Assembly (NCBI GenBank): GCA_963843945.1
Contig: CAWJMF010000002.1
Span: 2,232,001 to 2,296,000, forward strand
DNA: 64,000 nt
DNA from: CAWJMF01 sp963843945
GTDB taxonomy: Bacteria > Vulcanimicrobiota > Vulcanimicrobiia > Vulcanimicrobiales > Vulcanimicrobiaceae
Direction of reading: 5' to 3'
The translations under genes were made by a program, and so were the position numbers. This document shows positions 8,136 through 17,566 of the stretch, in pieces; the stretch's first letter is position 1, and the number at the start of each line of letters is the position of its first letter. The notes beneath the pieces were generated by a model. That model searched no databases and was not told the DNA's origin. It saw only the letters and a program-made list of their open reading frames with translations.

Positions 8136-8759
8136 ATGGACGAGCACCCAAACGATCAACCCTCGAGCGGCGGAGCGTCGCCCGAACACGGCCGGCGGCG
8201 CCGGGCCGGCCGCAGCGGCGGGCGTCCGCACCCCGCGGCGCCCCGCATGTCGTCGGGTCCGCCGCGCGCGCCGCGTCCGCCGGCGACGCCGAGCGTCGAG
8301 CCCGAGTCGGTAAAGCCGGCGCGCGAGCTGCTCGTGCAAATCCTCGATCGCATGGGCATCGTCGACGCCCAAGTCGCGTACTACGCGCGCACCGAAGGCG
8401 AATATCTCGAAGTGCGCGGCCCTGATCTGGCCAACCTTATCGGACGCCACGGGCACACGCTGGAAGCGCTCAATTTGATCTTTAACAACATCGTCAACGC
8501 GGGCGTCAAGAAAGACCGGCACTACTTCACGATCGACGCGGAGGGCTATCGCGCGCGCCGGGCCGACATGCTCAAGGCGCTGGCGCTGCAGACCCTCGAG
8601 CGAGCGGTTCGCGAGAAGCGGCCGATCGCGCTCGAGCCGATGCTGCCGTCGGAACGCAAGGTCGTGCATTTGGCGCTTGCCGAGAACCCCTTCGTCACGA
8701 CCGAGTCGAGCGGCGTCGAGCCCGAGCGCCGCGTCGTCGTGATGCCCCGTTCGGCGTAA
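8136..8759 (+). CDS. jag: Jag/KhpB-family RNA-binding protein (KH and R3H domains)
   Basis: The 207-aa protein starts at ATG 8136 after an AAGGAG site. An unstructured Pro/Arg/Gly-rich N-terminus (about 60 aa) is followed by a KH-like domain with the GPDLANLIGRHGHTLEALN loop. An R3H domain follows with RREADMLKAL-like helix residues (RRADMLKALALQTLERA) and LEPMLPSERKVVHLAL. The N-terminal Jag_N domain of Firmicute Jag is missing. The gene directly follows yidC, its usual neighbour. It is expected to act in RNA binding linked to cell envelope control; the exact role here is unknown. Confidence 0.85.
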   Translation: MDEHPNDQPSSGGASPEHGRRRRAGRSGGRPHPAAPRMSSGPPRAPRPPATPSVEPESVKPARELLVQILDRMGIVDAQVAYYARTEGEYLEVRGPDLANLIGRHGHTLEALNLIFNNIVNAGVKKDRHYFTIDAEGYRARRADMLKALALQTLERAVREKRPIALEPMLPSERKVVHLALAENPFVTTESSGVEPERRVVVMPRSA

Positions 8760-8802
8760 TTGAGGGCGCGGCGCCGCCGCGCCGCAACGTAAGCTTGAGC
8801 TC

Positions 8803-10158
8803 GTGTCGCTGACCGAAACGATCGCGGCGCTCGCGACGCCGCCCGGGCGCGGAGCGGTTTCCATCGTGCGTCTGAGCGGCCCGCGGGCGCGCGAAATCGG
8901 CGCGTGCGTCGCCCCGCTCGAGCGGCCGCTGAAGCCGCGCCACGCGACCCTCGCGCGCATCGTCGGCAGCGACGGCGCGCCGCTCGACGAAGCTTTAGTC
9001 CTGTACTTTCCCGCGCCGCGCAGCTACACCGGCGAAGACGTGCTGGAATTGCACGTGCACGGCTCGCCCGCCGTGGTGCGCGAGACGCTGGCGGCCGCGC
9101 TGGCCGCGGGGGCTCGCTTAGCCGAACCCGGCGAGTTCACCCGGCGCGCTTTCTTGGCGGGCAAGCTCGACTTGAGCGCGGCCGAAGCGGTCGCCGAACT
9201 GATCGCGGCCGAGCATCGCGGTACGGCGCGCGCCGCGCTGGCGCGGCTCTCCGGCGGTCTGGCGAGCGCGGTGGAGGCGATCCGCACCCAGCTCGACGGA
9301 CTGCTCGAAGAGCTGGCCGCCGCGCTCGATTTTCCCGACGAGGTCGAGGCGCCGGCTCGCGCGGACCTCGCCGCGCGGCTCGGCGCGGCCCGCACCGCGC
9401 TCGACGAGTTGGCGAGCGGCTGGGAGCGTGGCCGGCTCGTGCGCGAAGGCGCGTCCGTCGCGCTGGTCGGACCGCCGAACGCCGGGAAGTCGTCGCTGCT
9501 CAACGCATTGCTCGGAAGCGAACGGGCGCTGGTCTCGGCGACGCCCGGCACGACGCGGGACACGCTCGAGGAAAGCCTCGCGCTCGACGGCTTCGTCGTC
9601 CGCTTGATCGACACGGCCGGCCTGCGCGCGAGCAGCGATCCGCTCGAGGCAGCCGGCGTCGCGCGGGCGCAAGCGGCGCTGGCGCAGGCGCGCATCGCCT
9701 TGGTGGTGGTCGATGGATCCGTCGCGCTGTCGGGCGAGGCGCGCGACCTGCTGGCCCGCACGCGCGGCGGCGAGCGCGTCGTGTACTTCAACAAGCGCGA
9801 CCGGGGGCGCGCCGGTTACGACGCCCGGGAGGCACCCGAGCGCGAAGCATTGTTCGGCAGCGTTTTCGATCCGGCCACGCTCGGGGCGTTGCGCGCCGCC
9901 CTTTCGGAATTGGTAACGCAAGGCGAGCGGCTCGACCCCGGCCATCCGCACCTCGGCACCGCGCGCCAGGCCGACGCCGTCTTGACCGCCCGGCGCGCCT
10001 TGGACGCGGCGGCCGAAACGCTCGCGGCGGGCGCTCCGGTCGACCTGCTGGCAGGCGACTTGCTGGCCGCCTCGGCCGCGCTCGGCGGACTGACGGGCAG
10101 CACGGCCGGCGCCGAATTGCTCGATGCGATCTTCGCGCGTTTCTGCATCGGCAAGTAA
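8803..10158 (+). CDS. mnmE: tRNA uridine-5-carboxymethylaminomethyl modification GTPase MnmE
   Basis: MnmE works with MnmG to modify the wobble uridine of certain tRNAs. The 451-aa protein starts at GTG 8803 (MSLTETIAALATPPGRGAVS). The N-terminal tetrahydrofolate-binding domain carries YTGEDVLELHVHGSPAV. The G domain shows G1 GPPNAGKSS near residue 222, PGTTRD, G3 DTAG near 269 and NKRD. The C-terminus FCIGK includes the catalytic cysteine of the FC(I/V)GK motif. mnmG follows 24 nt downstream. Confidence 0.96.
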   Translation: MSLTETIAALATPPGRGAVSIVRLSGPRAREIGACVAPLERPLKPRHATLARIVGSDGAPLDEALVLYFPAPRSYTGEDVLELHVHGSPAVVRETLAAALAAGARLAEPGEFTRRAFLAGKLDLSAAEAVAELIAAEHRGTARAALARLSGGLASAVEAIRTQLDGLLEELAAALDFPDEVEAPARADLAARLGAARTALDELASGWERGRLVREGASVALVGPPNAGKSSLLNALLGSERALVSATPGTTRDTLEESLALDGFVVRLIDTAGLRASSDPLEAAGVARAQAALAQARIALVVVDGSVALSGEARDLLARTRGGERVVYFNKRDRGRAGYDAREAPEREALFGSVFDPATLGALRAALSELVTQGERLDPGHPHLGTARQADAVLTARRALDAAAETLAAGAPVDLLAGDLLAASAALGGLTGSTAGAELLDAIFARFCIGK

Positions 10159-10182
10159 ACGCGGGCGGCGACGCGTGATACC

Positions 10183-12075
10183 ATGCACGCGATGAGTCCT
10201 CGAACGCACGACGCCGCCACGATCGTGGTCGGCGGCGGACACGCCGGAGTCGAGGCGGCCCTGGCCGCCGCACGCACCGGGGCCGACACGTTGCTCGTAA
10301 CCGGCGATCCGCAGCGGATCTGCACGCTAGCCTGCAATCCCTCGATCGGCGGCAGCGCGAAGGGCCAACTCGTGCGCGAAATCGACGCGCTGGGCGGCGA
10401 GATGGCGCGCATCATCGATCGCAGCGAACTGCACGTACGCTTTCTCAACGAGTCCAAGGGCGCGGCCGTGCGCGCGCTGCGCGCACAAGCCGATAAGGCC
10501 GCGTACGCACGAGTCGCTACCGAGACGCTGCAGGCGCAAGCCAAACTCACGATCGTCGCCGGGATGGTCGACGACGTCTTGATCTCCGCGGGGCGCGTCG
10601 CCGGCGTCGCGACGAGCGACGGCCGGCGCTTTCGGGCCCCGACCGTCGTGCTCGCGACCGGGACGTTTCTCGGCGGCAAAATTTTCCGCGGCGAGTGGAG
10701 CGAAGCCGCGGGCCGGCTCGGCGAGGCGCCGGCGCTGGGTCTCTCGGGCGCACTGCGGCGCGCCGGCTTTTCTCTCGGCCGTTTGAAAACGGGAACGCCG
10801 CCGCGCGTCGACCCGGCCAGCGCCGACACCTCGCGCATGCACCTGCAGGCGCCGAGCCCGCTGCCGCTACCCTTTTCGTACCGCAGCGAAGCGCGCTTCG
10901 CGGGGCCGCAGTTGCCCTGTTTCGTCGTCGCCACCAACGCGCGCACGCACGCGCTGGTGCGCGATAACCTGCACCGCTCGCCGCTCTATGGGCTCGACCT
11001 GATCCGCGGGATCGGTCCGCGCTATTGCCCCTCGATAGAAGATAAAGTAGTTAAGTTTTCGCACAATCCGAGCCATTTGATTTTCGTCGAACCCGAAGGC
11101 TGGGATCTCGCCTCGCTGTACATCGGCGGATTTTCGACGTCGCTGCCCGCGGAAGTGCAACTCGCGATGTTGCGTACGTTGCCGGGACTCGAGTCGGCCG
11201 AAATGCTGCGGCCCGGCTACGCCGTAGAGTACGATTTCGTTTCCCCGCTCGAACTCTATCCGACGCTCGAAACGCGCCGCGTCGGCGGGCTCTTTTTTTG
11301 CGGCCAGCTCAACGGCACGTCGGGCTACGAAGAGGCCGCGGCGCAAGGTCTGGTTGCGGGGATCAACGCGGCGCGACGCGCGCGCGGGGCCGAACCGGTG
11401 ACCTTCGCACGCTCGGAGTCCTACATCGGGGTTCTGATCGACGACCTCGTCACCAAAGGCGTCGACGAACCGTATCGCATGCTGAGTTCGCGCGCCGAGC
11501 ATCGCGTGCTGCTGCGGCACGACAACGCCGACCTGCGGCTCTCGCCGCTGGGGCGCGAGCTGGGCCTGCTCGACGACGCCGACTACGACGCCTTCAGCGC
11601 CCGGCGTGCGGCCTTGGAAGACGGCCTGGCGCGCGCCCGCCGAACCCGTTTGGGAAAGGATGCACCGCCAGGCTTGAGCGGTTTGAGTGTCGCCGAGGCC
11701 TTGCGCCGGCCGGAGGTCGGCCACCACGCGCTGGCGCGCGAGTTGGCGCTTTCACCGGAACTGGGCGAACGCGTCGAGACCGAGCTGAAGCTCGAGGGCT
11801 ACGTGCGCCGTCAAACCCGCTCGGTCGAGAAGGCGGCCGCCCACGAGGGCGCCGCCATCCCGGACGACTTTCCGTATGCGTCGCTGGGCGCGTTGTCGCT
11901 CGAAGCGCGTGAGAAGCTGGCGCGCCACCGGCCGCACTCGCTCGGAGCGGCGGGCCGCATCGCCGGCATCTCTCCGGCCGACGTGGCGATCCTGAGCGTG
12001 CACTTGCGCCGGCTGCGCAGCGCGCGCGGCACACCGCGCCCGCATCTGCCGGCAGCAGCCGCACCCGCGGGTTGA
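10183..12075 (+). CDS. mnmG: tRNA uridine-5-carboxymethylaminomethyl modification enzyme MnmG (GidA)
   Basis: MnmG is the FAD- and NADH-dependent partner of MnmE. The 630-aa protein begins near ATG 10183 and has the dinucleotide-binding motif VVGGGHAGVEAALAAARTG. Family signatures include LACNPSIGGSAKGQLVREID, LKTGTPPRVD, and the GQLNGTSGYEEAAAQGL FAD motif near residue 380. The C-terminal helical domain carries RRQTRSVEKAAAHE. A second start at ATG 10192 is equally possible. Its stop overlaps the start of rsmG. Confidence 0.96.
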   Translation: MHAMSPRTHDAATIVVGGGHAGVEAALAAARTGADTLLVTGDPQRICTLACNPSIGGSAKGQLVREIDALGGEMARIIDRSELHVRFLNESKGAAVRALRAQADKAAYARVATETLQAQAKLTIVAGMVDDVLISAGRVAGVATSDGRRFRAPTVVLATGTFLGGKIFRGEWSEAAGRLGEAPALGLSGALRRAGFSLGRLKTGTPPRVDPASADTSRMHLQAPSPLPLPFSYRSEARFAGPQLPCFVVATNARTHALVRDNLHRSPLYGLDLIRGIGPRYCPSIEDKVVKFSHNPSHLIFVEPEGWDLASLYIGGFSTSLPAEVQLAMLRTLPGLESAEMLRPGYAVEYDFVSPLELYPTLETRRVGGLFFCGQLNGTSGYEEAAAQGLVAGINAARRARGAEPVTFARSESYIGVLIDDLVTKGVDEPYRMLSSRAEHRVLLRHDNADLRLSPLGRELGLLDDADYDAFSARRAALEDGLARARRTRLGKDAPPGLSGLSVAEALRRPEVGHHALARELALSPELGERVETELKLEGYVRRQTRSVEKAAAHEGAAIPDDFPYASLGALSLEAREKLARHRPHSLGAAGRIAGISPADVAILSVHLRRLRSARGTPRPHLPAAAAPAG

Positions 12076-12778
12076 GCGACGATGTCGAGGCGGCGCTGGC
12101 CGAGGTCGCCGAACCTGCTCATCGGGCCGCGCTGGCCGCCTACGCGAGGCTGCTCCTGAAAGCCAACGCTTCCTACAACCTGAGCGCCGCGCGCAGCGCC
12201 GGCGACGTGGCCGCGCACATCGGCGACGCCTTGACGCTGCTGCCGTACGTGCGCGAACCGCTGCTCGACGTCGGCAGCGGCGGGGGCTTCCCGGCGCTCC
12301 CGCTCGCAATCGCCGCGGGCATTCGCGCCACCCTGGTCGAGTCCGTCGCCAAGAAGGCGCGCTTCCTCGAAGCCGCGGTTGCGGAACTGGGGCTCCCGGT
12401 GCGCGTCGTCGTGGCGCGCGCCGAGAGCGCGGCGCACGTGCCGGAATTGCGCGAGCAGTTCGCGAGCGCGACCGCGCGGGCCGTCGGCCCGCTGCCGACC
12501 GTGCTCGAATTGACCGTCCCGTTTCTGGCGCTGGGCGGGCGCGCGCTGCTTGCAGCGCGGCGGCCTGAGCGAGGCCGAGCGCCGGGCCGGCGCGGACGCG
12601 GCCTTGGTGCTGGGCGCGGAGCTTGGCGCGGAAGTCGAGCTCGACGGACTGCGCCGCATCCTGTTCGCGGAAAAGCGCGCGCACTACGCCGGCGCGCTTC
12701 CCGCGGCGCACGGGGGTTCCGCAAAAGCGCCCGCTTTGCAGCCGGCCCGGGCCGGCCGGCCTGCTGCCGGATGATTGA
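12072..12778 (+). CDS. rsmG: 16S rRNA (guanine-N7) methyltransferase RsmG, two frameshifts
   Basis: RsmG (GidB) methylates G527 of 16S rRNA using S-adenosylmethionine. The TTG at 12072 overlaps the mnmG stop. The SAM-binding motif LLDVGSGGGFPALPLAI and the residues ATARAVGPLPTVLEL are clear. Frame is lost near 12553 (an extra T) and near 12705 (an extra C in a C run). Reading then resumes as LQRGGLSEAERR and finally PRRTGVPQKRPL, the standard RsmG C-terminal motif, ending at TGA 12776-12778. Corrected length is about 234 aa, normal. The order mnmE-mnmG-rsmG-parA-parB is classical, with cca inserted before parA. Confidence 0.88.
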
Positions 12779-14219
12779 GGGGCGGCTCGACACGGCGGCG
12801 ATCGACGCCGCGCTGGTCCGGGCGCTGGCGCCCGCGCCGCTGTACGCCGTCGGGGGGCGGGTGCGCGATGAAGTCCGCAGCGAGCTCGACGGGAAAGTGC
12901 GCGCCGCCAAGGACCTCGATTACGTCGTCACCGGAATCGGCTTTGACGAGCTGACGCAGCGCTTGCGCGCAGTCGGCCGGGCCGACGTCGTCGGCGCGAG
13001 TTTCGCCGTCGTCAAGGCGACCTTGGGCGGCGCGACGGTCGACGTCGCCCTGCCTCGGCGCGAACGCTCGACCGGCACCGCGCACCGCGATTTCGCGGTC
13101 GAGGCGGGACCGGACGTGCCTTTGGAAGAGGACTTGGCGCGGCGCGATTTCCGCATGAACATGCTGGCGCGCGCGCTGCCCTCGGGCCGGCTGGTCGATC
13201 CCTACGGCGGCGAGGCCGACATCCGCGCGGGCCGCATCGACCTGTTGCGCCCCGCGGCCTTTGACGAGGATCCGTTGCGGATGCTGCGCGCCTGCCAGTT
13301 CGCGGCGCGCTTCGAGTATGCGGTGACGCCGCTAACCTTTGCGGCCATGCAGCGCGCGGCGCCGCTGGTGGTAACGGTTTCCGCCGAACGCATCCGCGAC
13401 GAATTGATCAAGCTGCTGCAGCTCGCCGCGCGCCCCTCGCGCGGGATCGAACTGATGCGCGCGAGCGGGCTCCTGGCCTTCGTCCTACCCGAGACGCTCG
13501 AAGGCGTCGGCGTCGAGCAGAACGAGTGGCACGCCTACGACGTCTACCACCACACGCTCGCGACGCTCGACGCCGTGCCGCCCGGGGACCTCGTCTTGCG
13601 GCTGGCGGCGCTCTTCCACGACGTCGGAAAGCCGCGCACGAAGGACGGTCCCCACTTCTACCAGCACGAGGTGCTGGGCGAGGCGATGACGCGCCAGGCG
13701 CTCGAGCGCCTGCGCTTTCCCGCGGCGGTCGTCGAGCGCGTCGCCGCGCTCGTCCGCAACCACATGTACGCGGCCGACCCGCAGGCGGCGGACCGCACGG
13801 TGCGGCGCTTCATCCGGCGCATCGGCGCCGACAACCTCGAGCGGCAGTTCGCTTTGCGCGCCGCCGACATCGCCGGCAGCGGGCTCCCCAAGCGCGGCCC
13901 GGCCAACGAGGAGTTTCAGGCTCGCGTCTACGCGGTAGCCGCCGAGCGGCCGGCGCTGGGGGTCGGGGACCTAGCGATCGGCGGACAAGACGTGATAGAC
14001 GAATTGGTTGGCGCCGGGCTCCTGCCGCGCGGTTCCCGCGGGGGTCCGCTGGTCGGTGAAATCATGCGGGCGCTGCTCGAGCAGGTGACGGACGAACCCG
14101 CTCGTAACGAGGCTGGCCAACTGCGGACCGCAGTCCGCGAACTCATCGCGCAGCGGCCGGGCGACGCGACGGGCGGGGCGCCTAGGGTCAACGAAAGCGA
14201 GAGCGGCGAGAATCAGTAA
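12771..14219 (+). CDS. cca: CCA-adding tRNA nucleotidyltransferase / poly(A) polymerase family with HD domain
   Basis: The 482-aa protein starts at ATG 12771, overlapping the rsmG end by 8 nt. The class II nucleotidyltransferase head has YAVGGRVRDEV and the metal-binding DLD in AAKDLDYVVTG. The motif RRDFRMNMLA and the neck helix EDPLRMLRACQFAARF follow. A C-terminal HD domain carries HHTLATLD and ALFHDVGKP. Such proteins add or repair the tRNA 3'-CCA end; the HD part gives phosphohydrolase activity in some members. Which activities this one has cannot be read from sequence. Confidence 0.88.
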   Translation: MIEGRLDTAAIDAALVRALAPAPLYAVGGRVRDEVRSELDGKVRAAKDLDYVVTGIGFDELTQRLRAVGRADVVGASFAVVKATLGGATVDVALPRRERSTGTAHRDFAVEAGPDVPLEEDLARRDFRMNMLARALPSGRLVDPYGGEADIRAGRIDLLRPAAFDEDPLRMLRACQFAARFEYAVTPLTFAAMQRAAPLVVTVSAERIRDELIKLLQLAARPSRGIELMRASGLLAFVLPETLEGVGVEQNEWHAYDVYHHTLATLDAVPPGDLVLRLAALFHDVGKPRTKDGPHFYQHEVLGEAMTRQALERLRFPAAVVERVAALVRNHMYAADPQAADRTVRRFIRRIGADNLERQFALRAADIAGSGLPKRGPANEEFQARVYAVAAERPALGVGDLAIGGQDVIDELVGAGLLPRGSRGGPLVGEIMRALLEQVTDEPARNEAGQLRTAVRELIAQRPGDATGGAPRVNESESGENQ

Positions 14220-14235
14220 CATTTCACGTGAAACA
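14220..14235. promoter_or_regulatory. parS: parS centromere-like site
   Basis: CATTTCACGTGAAACA matches the bacterial parS consensus TGTTTCACGTGAAACA at 14 of 16 positions, including the full core TTTCACGTGAAA. It lies immediately after the cca stop and at the 5' end of parA, within the origin-proximal region. ParB would bind here to start chromosome partition. parS sites near or inside parAB are common. Confidence 0.85.
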
Positions 14236-15015
14236 GCGGAGCCGGCCGCGCCCGCCAAGACCCGTATCATCGCCATCGTCAACCAGAAAGGCGGCGTCGG
14301 CAAAAGCACGACCGCCGTGAACTTGGGCGCCTCCCTCGCCCTCCTTGGTCGCAAAGTGCTGTTAGTCGACATCGATCCGCAGGGAAACACGACCAGCGGG
14401 CTCGGGATCGACAAACGCTCGATCGAAGCCGACATCTACGCGGTCCTCCTGGGCGGCATCCCGATCGAACGCGCGATCCTCAAGACCGCGATCCCCGACC
14501 TTCAGGTCGTTCCCTCTACGATCAACCTAGCGGGTGCCGAAATCGAGCTGGTCTCGACCCTTTCGCGGGAGACGCGCCTCAAAAGTGCCCTGCGACCGAT
14601 CGCTCCCAGTTACGAATACGTCCTGATCGACTGCCCGCCATCGCTGGGCTTGCTCACCCTCAACGCGCTGACGGCCGCGGACGAGGTCTTGATCCCGGTC
14701 CAGGCCGAGTACTACGCGCTCGAGGGTCTCTCCCAATTGACGACCGTCGTCGGCCGCATCCGCGAGGCGCTGAATCCGACGCTGCGCATCAGCGGCGTCC
14801 TGGTCACGATGTTCGACGGTCGCACCAAGCTCGCAACGGAAGTACTGGACGAAGTGAACGCATACTTTCCCGAACAGGTCTTTCGCACGCAAATCCCCCG
14901 GAACATCAGGCTCTCCGAAGCACCCTCGTACGGCAAGCCGGCCGCGCTGTTCGACGTCAAGAGCCGCGGTGCGCAAGCCTACCTTGCTCTGGCGCGCGAG
15001 GTTTCGGGCACGTGA
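14221..15015 (+). CDS. parA: chromosome partitioning ATPase ParA (Soj)
   Basis: ParA is the ATPase that moves or separates ParB-parS complexes. The sequence contains RIIAIVNQKGGVGKSTTAVNL, split here as the deviant Walker A KGGVGKST, followed by VDIDPQGNTTSGLG and VLIDCPPSLGLLTLNAL. About 264 aa would be normal for Soj. The start is uncertain: no ATG, GTG or TTG lies in frame before the Walker A. Candidates are ATT 14221 (inside parS) or ATC 14212. A GTG inside parS at 14228 would serve if one base between it and the Walker A is wrong. parB overlaps its stop by 4 nt. Confidence 0.92.
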   Translation: MSRETAEPAAPAKTRIIAIVNQKGGVGKSTTAVNLGASLALLGRKVLLVDIDPQGNTTSGLGIDKRSIEADIYAVLLGGIPIERAILKTAIPDLQVVPSTINLAGAEIELVSTLSRETRLKSALRPIAPSYEYVLIDCPPSLGLLTLNALTAADEVLIPVQAEYYALEGLSQLTTVVGRIREALNPTLRISGVLVTMFDGRTKLATEVLDEVNAYFPEQVFRTQIPRNIRLSEAPSYGKPAALFDVKSRGAQAYLALAREVSGT

Positions 15016-15869
15016 GCGTCAAGCGCGGGCTCGGCCGCGGCTTAGGCGCGTTGCTCGGCGAGGAACGCCCGGTCGCGAGCGGGTTGACGCAGATCCCGGT
15101 CGGGGCGATTCGGCCCAATCCGCAGCAGCCGCGCACGCATTTCGATCCGCAAGGGTTAGCCGAACTCGAGCAATCCATCCGCGAACTGGGCGTGCTCGTC
15201 CCGATCATCGTGCGCCCGCTTGCCGGCGACGGCGAGGCGCGCTTCGAACTGATTGCCGGCGAGCGCCGCTGGCGCGCCGCCGCGGCGGCGCGGCTGGCGA
15301 CGATCCCGGCGATCGTCCGCAGCGCCGACGACCGTTCGAGTCTCGAGCTTGCCGTGGTGGAGAACCTGCAGCGGGAGGATCTCGGACCGCTCGAGGAGGC
15401 GATGGGCTTCGCGCACTTGCTCGAAGAGTACGGTTTCACCCAGGAGCGCCTTGCGGAGCGCATCGGCAAGAGCCGCTCGGCGATCGCCAACGGCCTGCGG
15501 CTATTGAGCCTGTCCGATCCGATCAAGGCCCGCTTGCGCAACGGCGGCTTGAGCGCCGGCCACGCCCGCGCCTTGCTCGGCGTCGAGGCGCGCGAGCGCG
15601 AGTCGCTCGCGGCCCGCATCGAGCGCGACGGGCTCACGGTGCGCGACATCGAGCGTTTCGGCGCGCGTCGCAAAGCGCGCCGGTCCCCGAAAGCGCCGCT
15701 GCGCCGGAGTCCCGATCTCGAGGCTGCGGAGAGCCGGCTGCGCTACCGGCTGGGCGCCCACGTCGCGCTCGTGCCCGCGCCCGGCGGTGGCGGACGGGTC
15801 GAAATTCGTTACGCGGATCAAGCCGAGCTGACGCGCCTGCTCGACCTCATCCTAGCCGAGGAGCCATGA
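15012..15869 (+). CDS. parB: chromosome partitioning protein ParB (Spo0J)
   Basis: ParB binds parS and spreads along DNA as a CTP-dependent clamp. The 285-aa protein starts at GTG 15012, overlapping the parA stop. It opens with the family-typical GLGRGLGALLGEE. The N-terminal domain has PNPQQPRTHFD, ELGVLVPIIVRP and the arginine-rich box LIAGERRWRAA. The helix-turn-helix region carries ERLAERIGKSRSAIANGLRLL. The C-terminal dimerisation domain ends at 15869 and overlaps the next start (ATGA). Confidence 0.95.
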   Translation: MSVKRGLGRGLGALLGEERPVASGLTQIPVGAIRPNPQQPRTHFDPQGLAELEQSIRELGVLVPIIVRPLAGDGEARFELIAGERRWRAAAAARLATIPAIVRSADDRSSLELAVVENLQREDLGPLEEAMGFAHLLEEYGFTQERLAERIGKSRSAIANGLRLLSLSDPIKARLRNGGLSAGHARALLGVEARERESLAARIERDGLTVRDIERFGARRKARRSPKAPLRRSPDLEAAESRLRYRLGAHVALVPAPGGGGRVEIRYADQAELTRLLDLILAEEP

Positions 15870-16684
15870 CTGCCCGCTTTCTTCGCCTCATCAGCTTCGC
15901 ACTCGCCGGCGCCTTGCTGGGAGCCGCGACCGCTCCCCCCGCGGTCCCGCTCTCGGCGGCACAGCGTGCCGCCCTGGACGGTTACCTCGGCGCGCTGCAG
16001 CGGGGAAATTACGACGCGGCCTACGCGCTCTTGAGCCGGAGCGAGCAGCACTATTTCGGAAACGCCAAGAACTACGCCTCGGGCTTCCTCGCGGACGGCC
16101 TGAAGATCTTTTCGTTCCATCCGGTCGGCATCACGCCGTTTCCGGGCGGAATCGTGGTGAGCGTCGAGGAGCAGTTTCAGTTCGTCGATCCGGGACACCA
16201 GGTTCCGGTCAAGGCCAAAGGGCGCGTCGACTACGGGCTCTTGAACGAGGCCGGAGGTCTGCGGATCAAAGACCCCTCGCATCCGTGGCTCGCAGTCGTC
16301 CCGAAGAACGCGACCGTCACGCAAGACGGATTGCGGGTCACGATCGACAAGGTCTCGTTTTTCACCGGGCGGGTCGAAGTGCTGATGACCTTCGCGAATC
16401 TCGCCGACTCGACGGTGACCCTTCTCCCCTACGGCCGTTCCGTTTTACGCGATGCCGCCGGCGCGGTGTATCAGCCGATCCAAACCACGCTACCCGGTCT
16501 GACGGACCGCAATCTCAGGCTGGGCCTGCGTTTGCCGAGCGACGCGCAGTATACCGGTGCGCTAACTTTTTTGACGCCCGACCGCTTCACGCCGAAAAGT
16601 TTGAGCCTCACCCTCGCGCCGCAGTTGCGCGACGGTGCGGACGCGCCGTTCGAAGTGGACGTTCCGATCGCCCTCGGCCCCTAG
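15866..16684 (+). CDS. secreted protein of unknown function with an NTF2-like N-terminus
   Basis: The 272-aa protein starts at ATG 15866, overlapping the parB stop. Residues 1-27 form a signal peptide (RFLRLISFALAGALLGAATA). The next part (YLGALQRGNYDAAYALLSRSE) resembles NTF2/DUF4878-type helical openings. The C-terminal half (ATVTQDGLRVTIDKVSFF and EVLMTFANLADSTVTLLP) has the look of a DUF4352-like extracellular beta-sandwich. I cannot assign a function. It probably acts outside the cytoplasmic membrane, and it is co-transcribed with parAB by position only. Confidence 0.7.
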   Translation: MTARFLRLISFALAGALLGAATAPPAVPLSAAQRAALDGYLGALQRGNYDAAYALLSRSEQHYFGNAKNYASGFLADGLKIFSFHPVGITPFPGGIVVSVEEQFQFVDPGHQVPVKAKGRVDYGLLNEAGGLRIKDPSHPWLAVVPKNATVTQDGLRVTIDKVSFFTGRVEVLMTFANLADSTVTLLPYGRSVLRDAAGAVYQPIQTTLPGLTDRNLRLGLRLPSDAQYTGALTFLTPDRFTPKSLSLTLAPQLRDGADAPFEVDVPIALGP

Positions 16685-16886
16685 GCTTTCCCCTGCCCCG
16701 GGGCGTCCGCCGGGGCGTCACCGAGGCCCGGCGCCGTGCGCTTTTCGCGACCCTCCGGCGAGCCTCGCGCGTGCTCGTTTTCCTAAGAGGAGACGGTGAA
16801 CGCTGAGGCTAAATCGCGAGCGGTATCGGTGGTGGAACTTTTCAGAAGGCCGCCGACTATTTTCTCGTGTTCACGGGAGTTCTCGT

Positions 16887-17540
16887 ATGCGTCGTCTTTC
16901 GCTCACGCTGATCGCTTCATGCGGAATCGCGTTGCTGTCCGCATGCGCCTCGGGCGGATATGCCTTCAACGGCACCAACGGCGGTGGAAACATCGACTCG
17001 GTGGTGTTCACGAACGGTTCCGGCCAAGTCAATGATTACTTTGTATCGCCGAACGGCAACACGCCGATCCAAGTCAACGCCGTGGGCTTCAAAGGGACCG
17101 GGCAAGGCGCTCTGGTCGTCCCCGATGCGACGTTCACTTGGTCCGCCGCTTTTGCCAAGCCGGGCACGCCGTACTTCAAGGGCCCGTCTCCCAGCGGAAA
17201 CGGAACCTGCGGCACGCCGGCGCAGACGCCCGCGCAGTACTACACGATTCTGATCCAGGGCACCGGCAGCGGGCCCGTACCCGATGCCAGCGACGGCATG
17301 GGCGTCGCGCCAAGCGGGGGCCAAGATTCGCCGCTGTACCCCGGTTACGAGCTGCTCGGCGCATTCCAAGCCAGCACGACGGTCTACGTTTCGCCGCCGC
17401 TCGATCCGACGAAGCTGCCGGCCGTGGTGCCGGTCGGCTACGAGGGTACGTCGACGAACTATTGCATTCGTCTGGTAGCCACCCACGTCGGCGACGGGAG
17501 ACAGGGCTCGATCAACGTCGTCGTCAGCAACTCCCCCTAG
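16887..17540 (+). CDS. putative lipoprotein, unknown function
   Basis: The 217-aa protein starts at ATG 16887. It has a lipoprotein signal (RRLSLTLIASCGIALLSAC) with the cysteine of the LSAC lipobox at residue 20. The mature part is Gly/Ser/Pro-rich with beta-type stretches and two further cysteines (GTCGTP and NYCIRL) that could form a disulfide. No known family is recognised. The 200 bp upstream, after the previous gene, hold no visible gene. A terminator-like hairpin follows. Confidence 0.65.
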   Translation: MRRLSLTLIASCGIALLSACASGGYAFNGTNGGGNIDSVVFTNGSGQVNDYFVSPNGNTPIQVNAVGFKGTGQGALVVPDATFTWSAAFAKPGTPYFKGPSPSGNGTCGTPAQTPAQYYTILIQGTGSGPVPDASDGMGVAPSGGQDSPLYPGYELLGAFQASTTVYVSPPLDPTKLPAVVPVGYEGTSTNYCIRLVATHVGDGRQGSINVVVSNSP

Positions 17541-17566
17541 GGCAGTCGCTGGAGTTCGTTCGACGG

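Noticed and set aside
6789..8960. Very long minus-strand open frame opposite rnpA, yidD, yidC and jag
   Set aside because: It is antisense to four clearly recognisable genes and its translation is Arg/His-rich without any family; long antisense frames are common in DNA this GC-rich.
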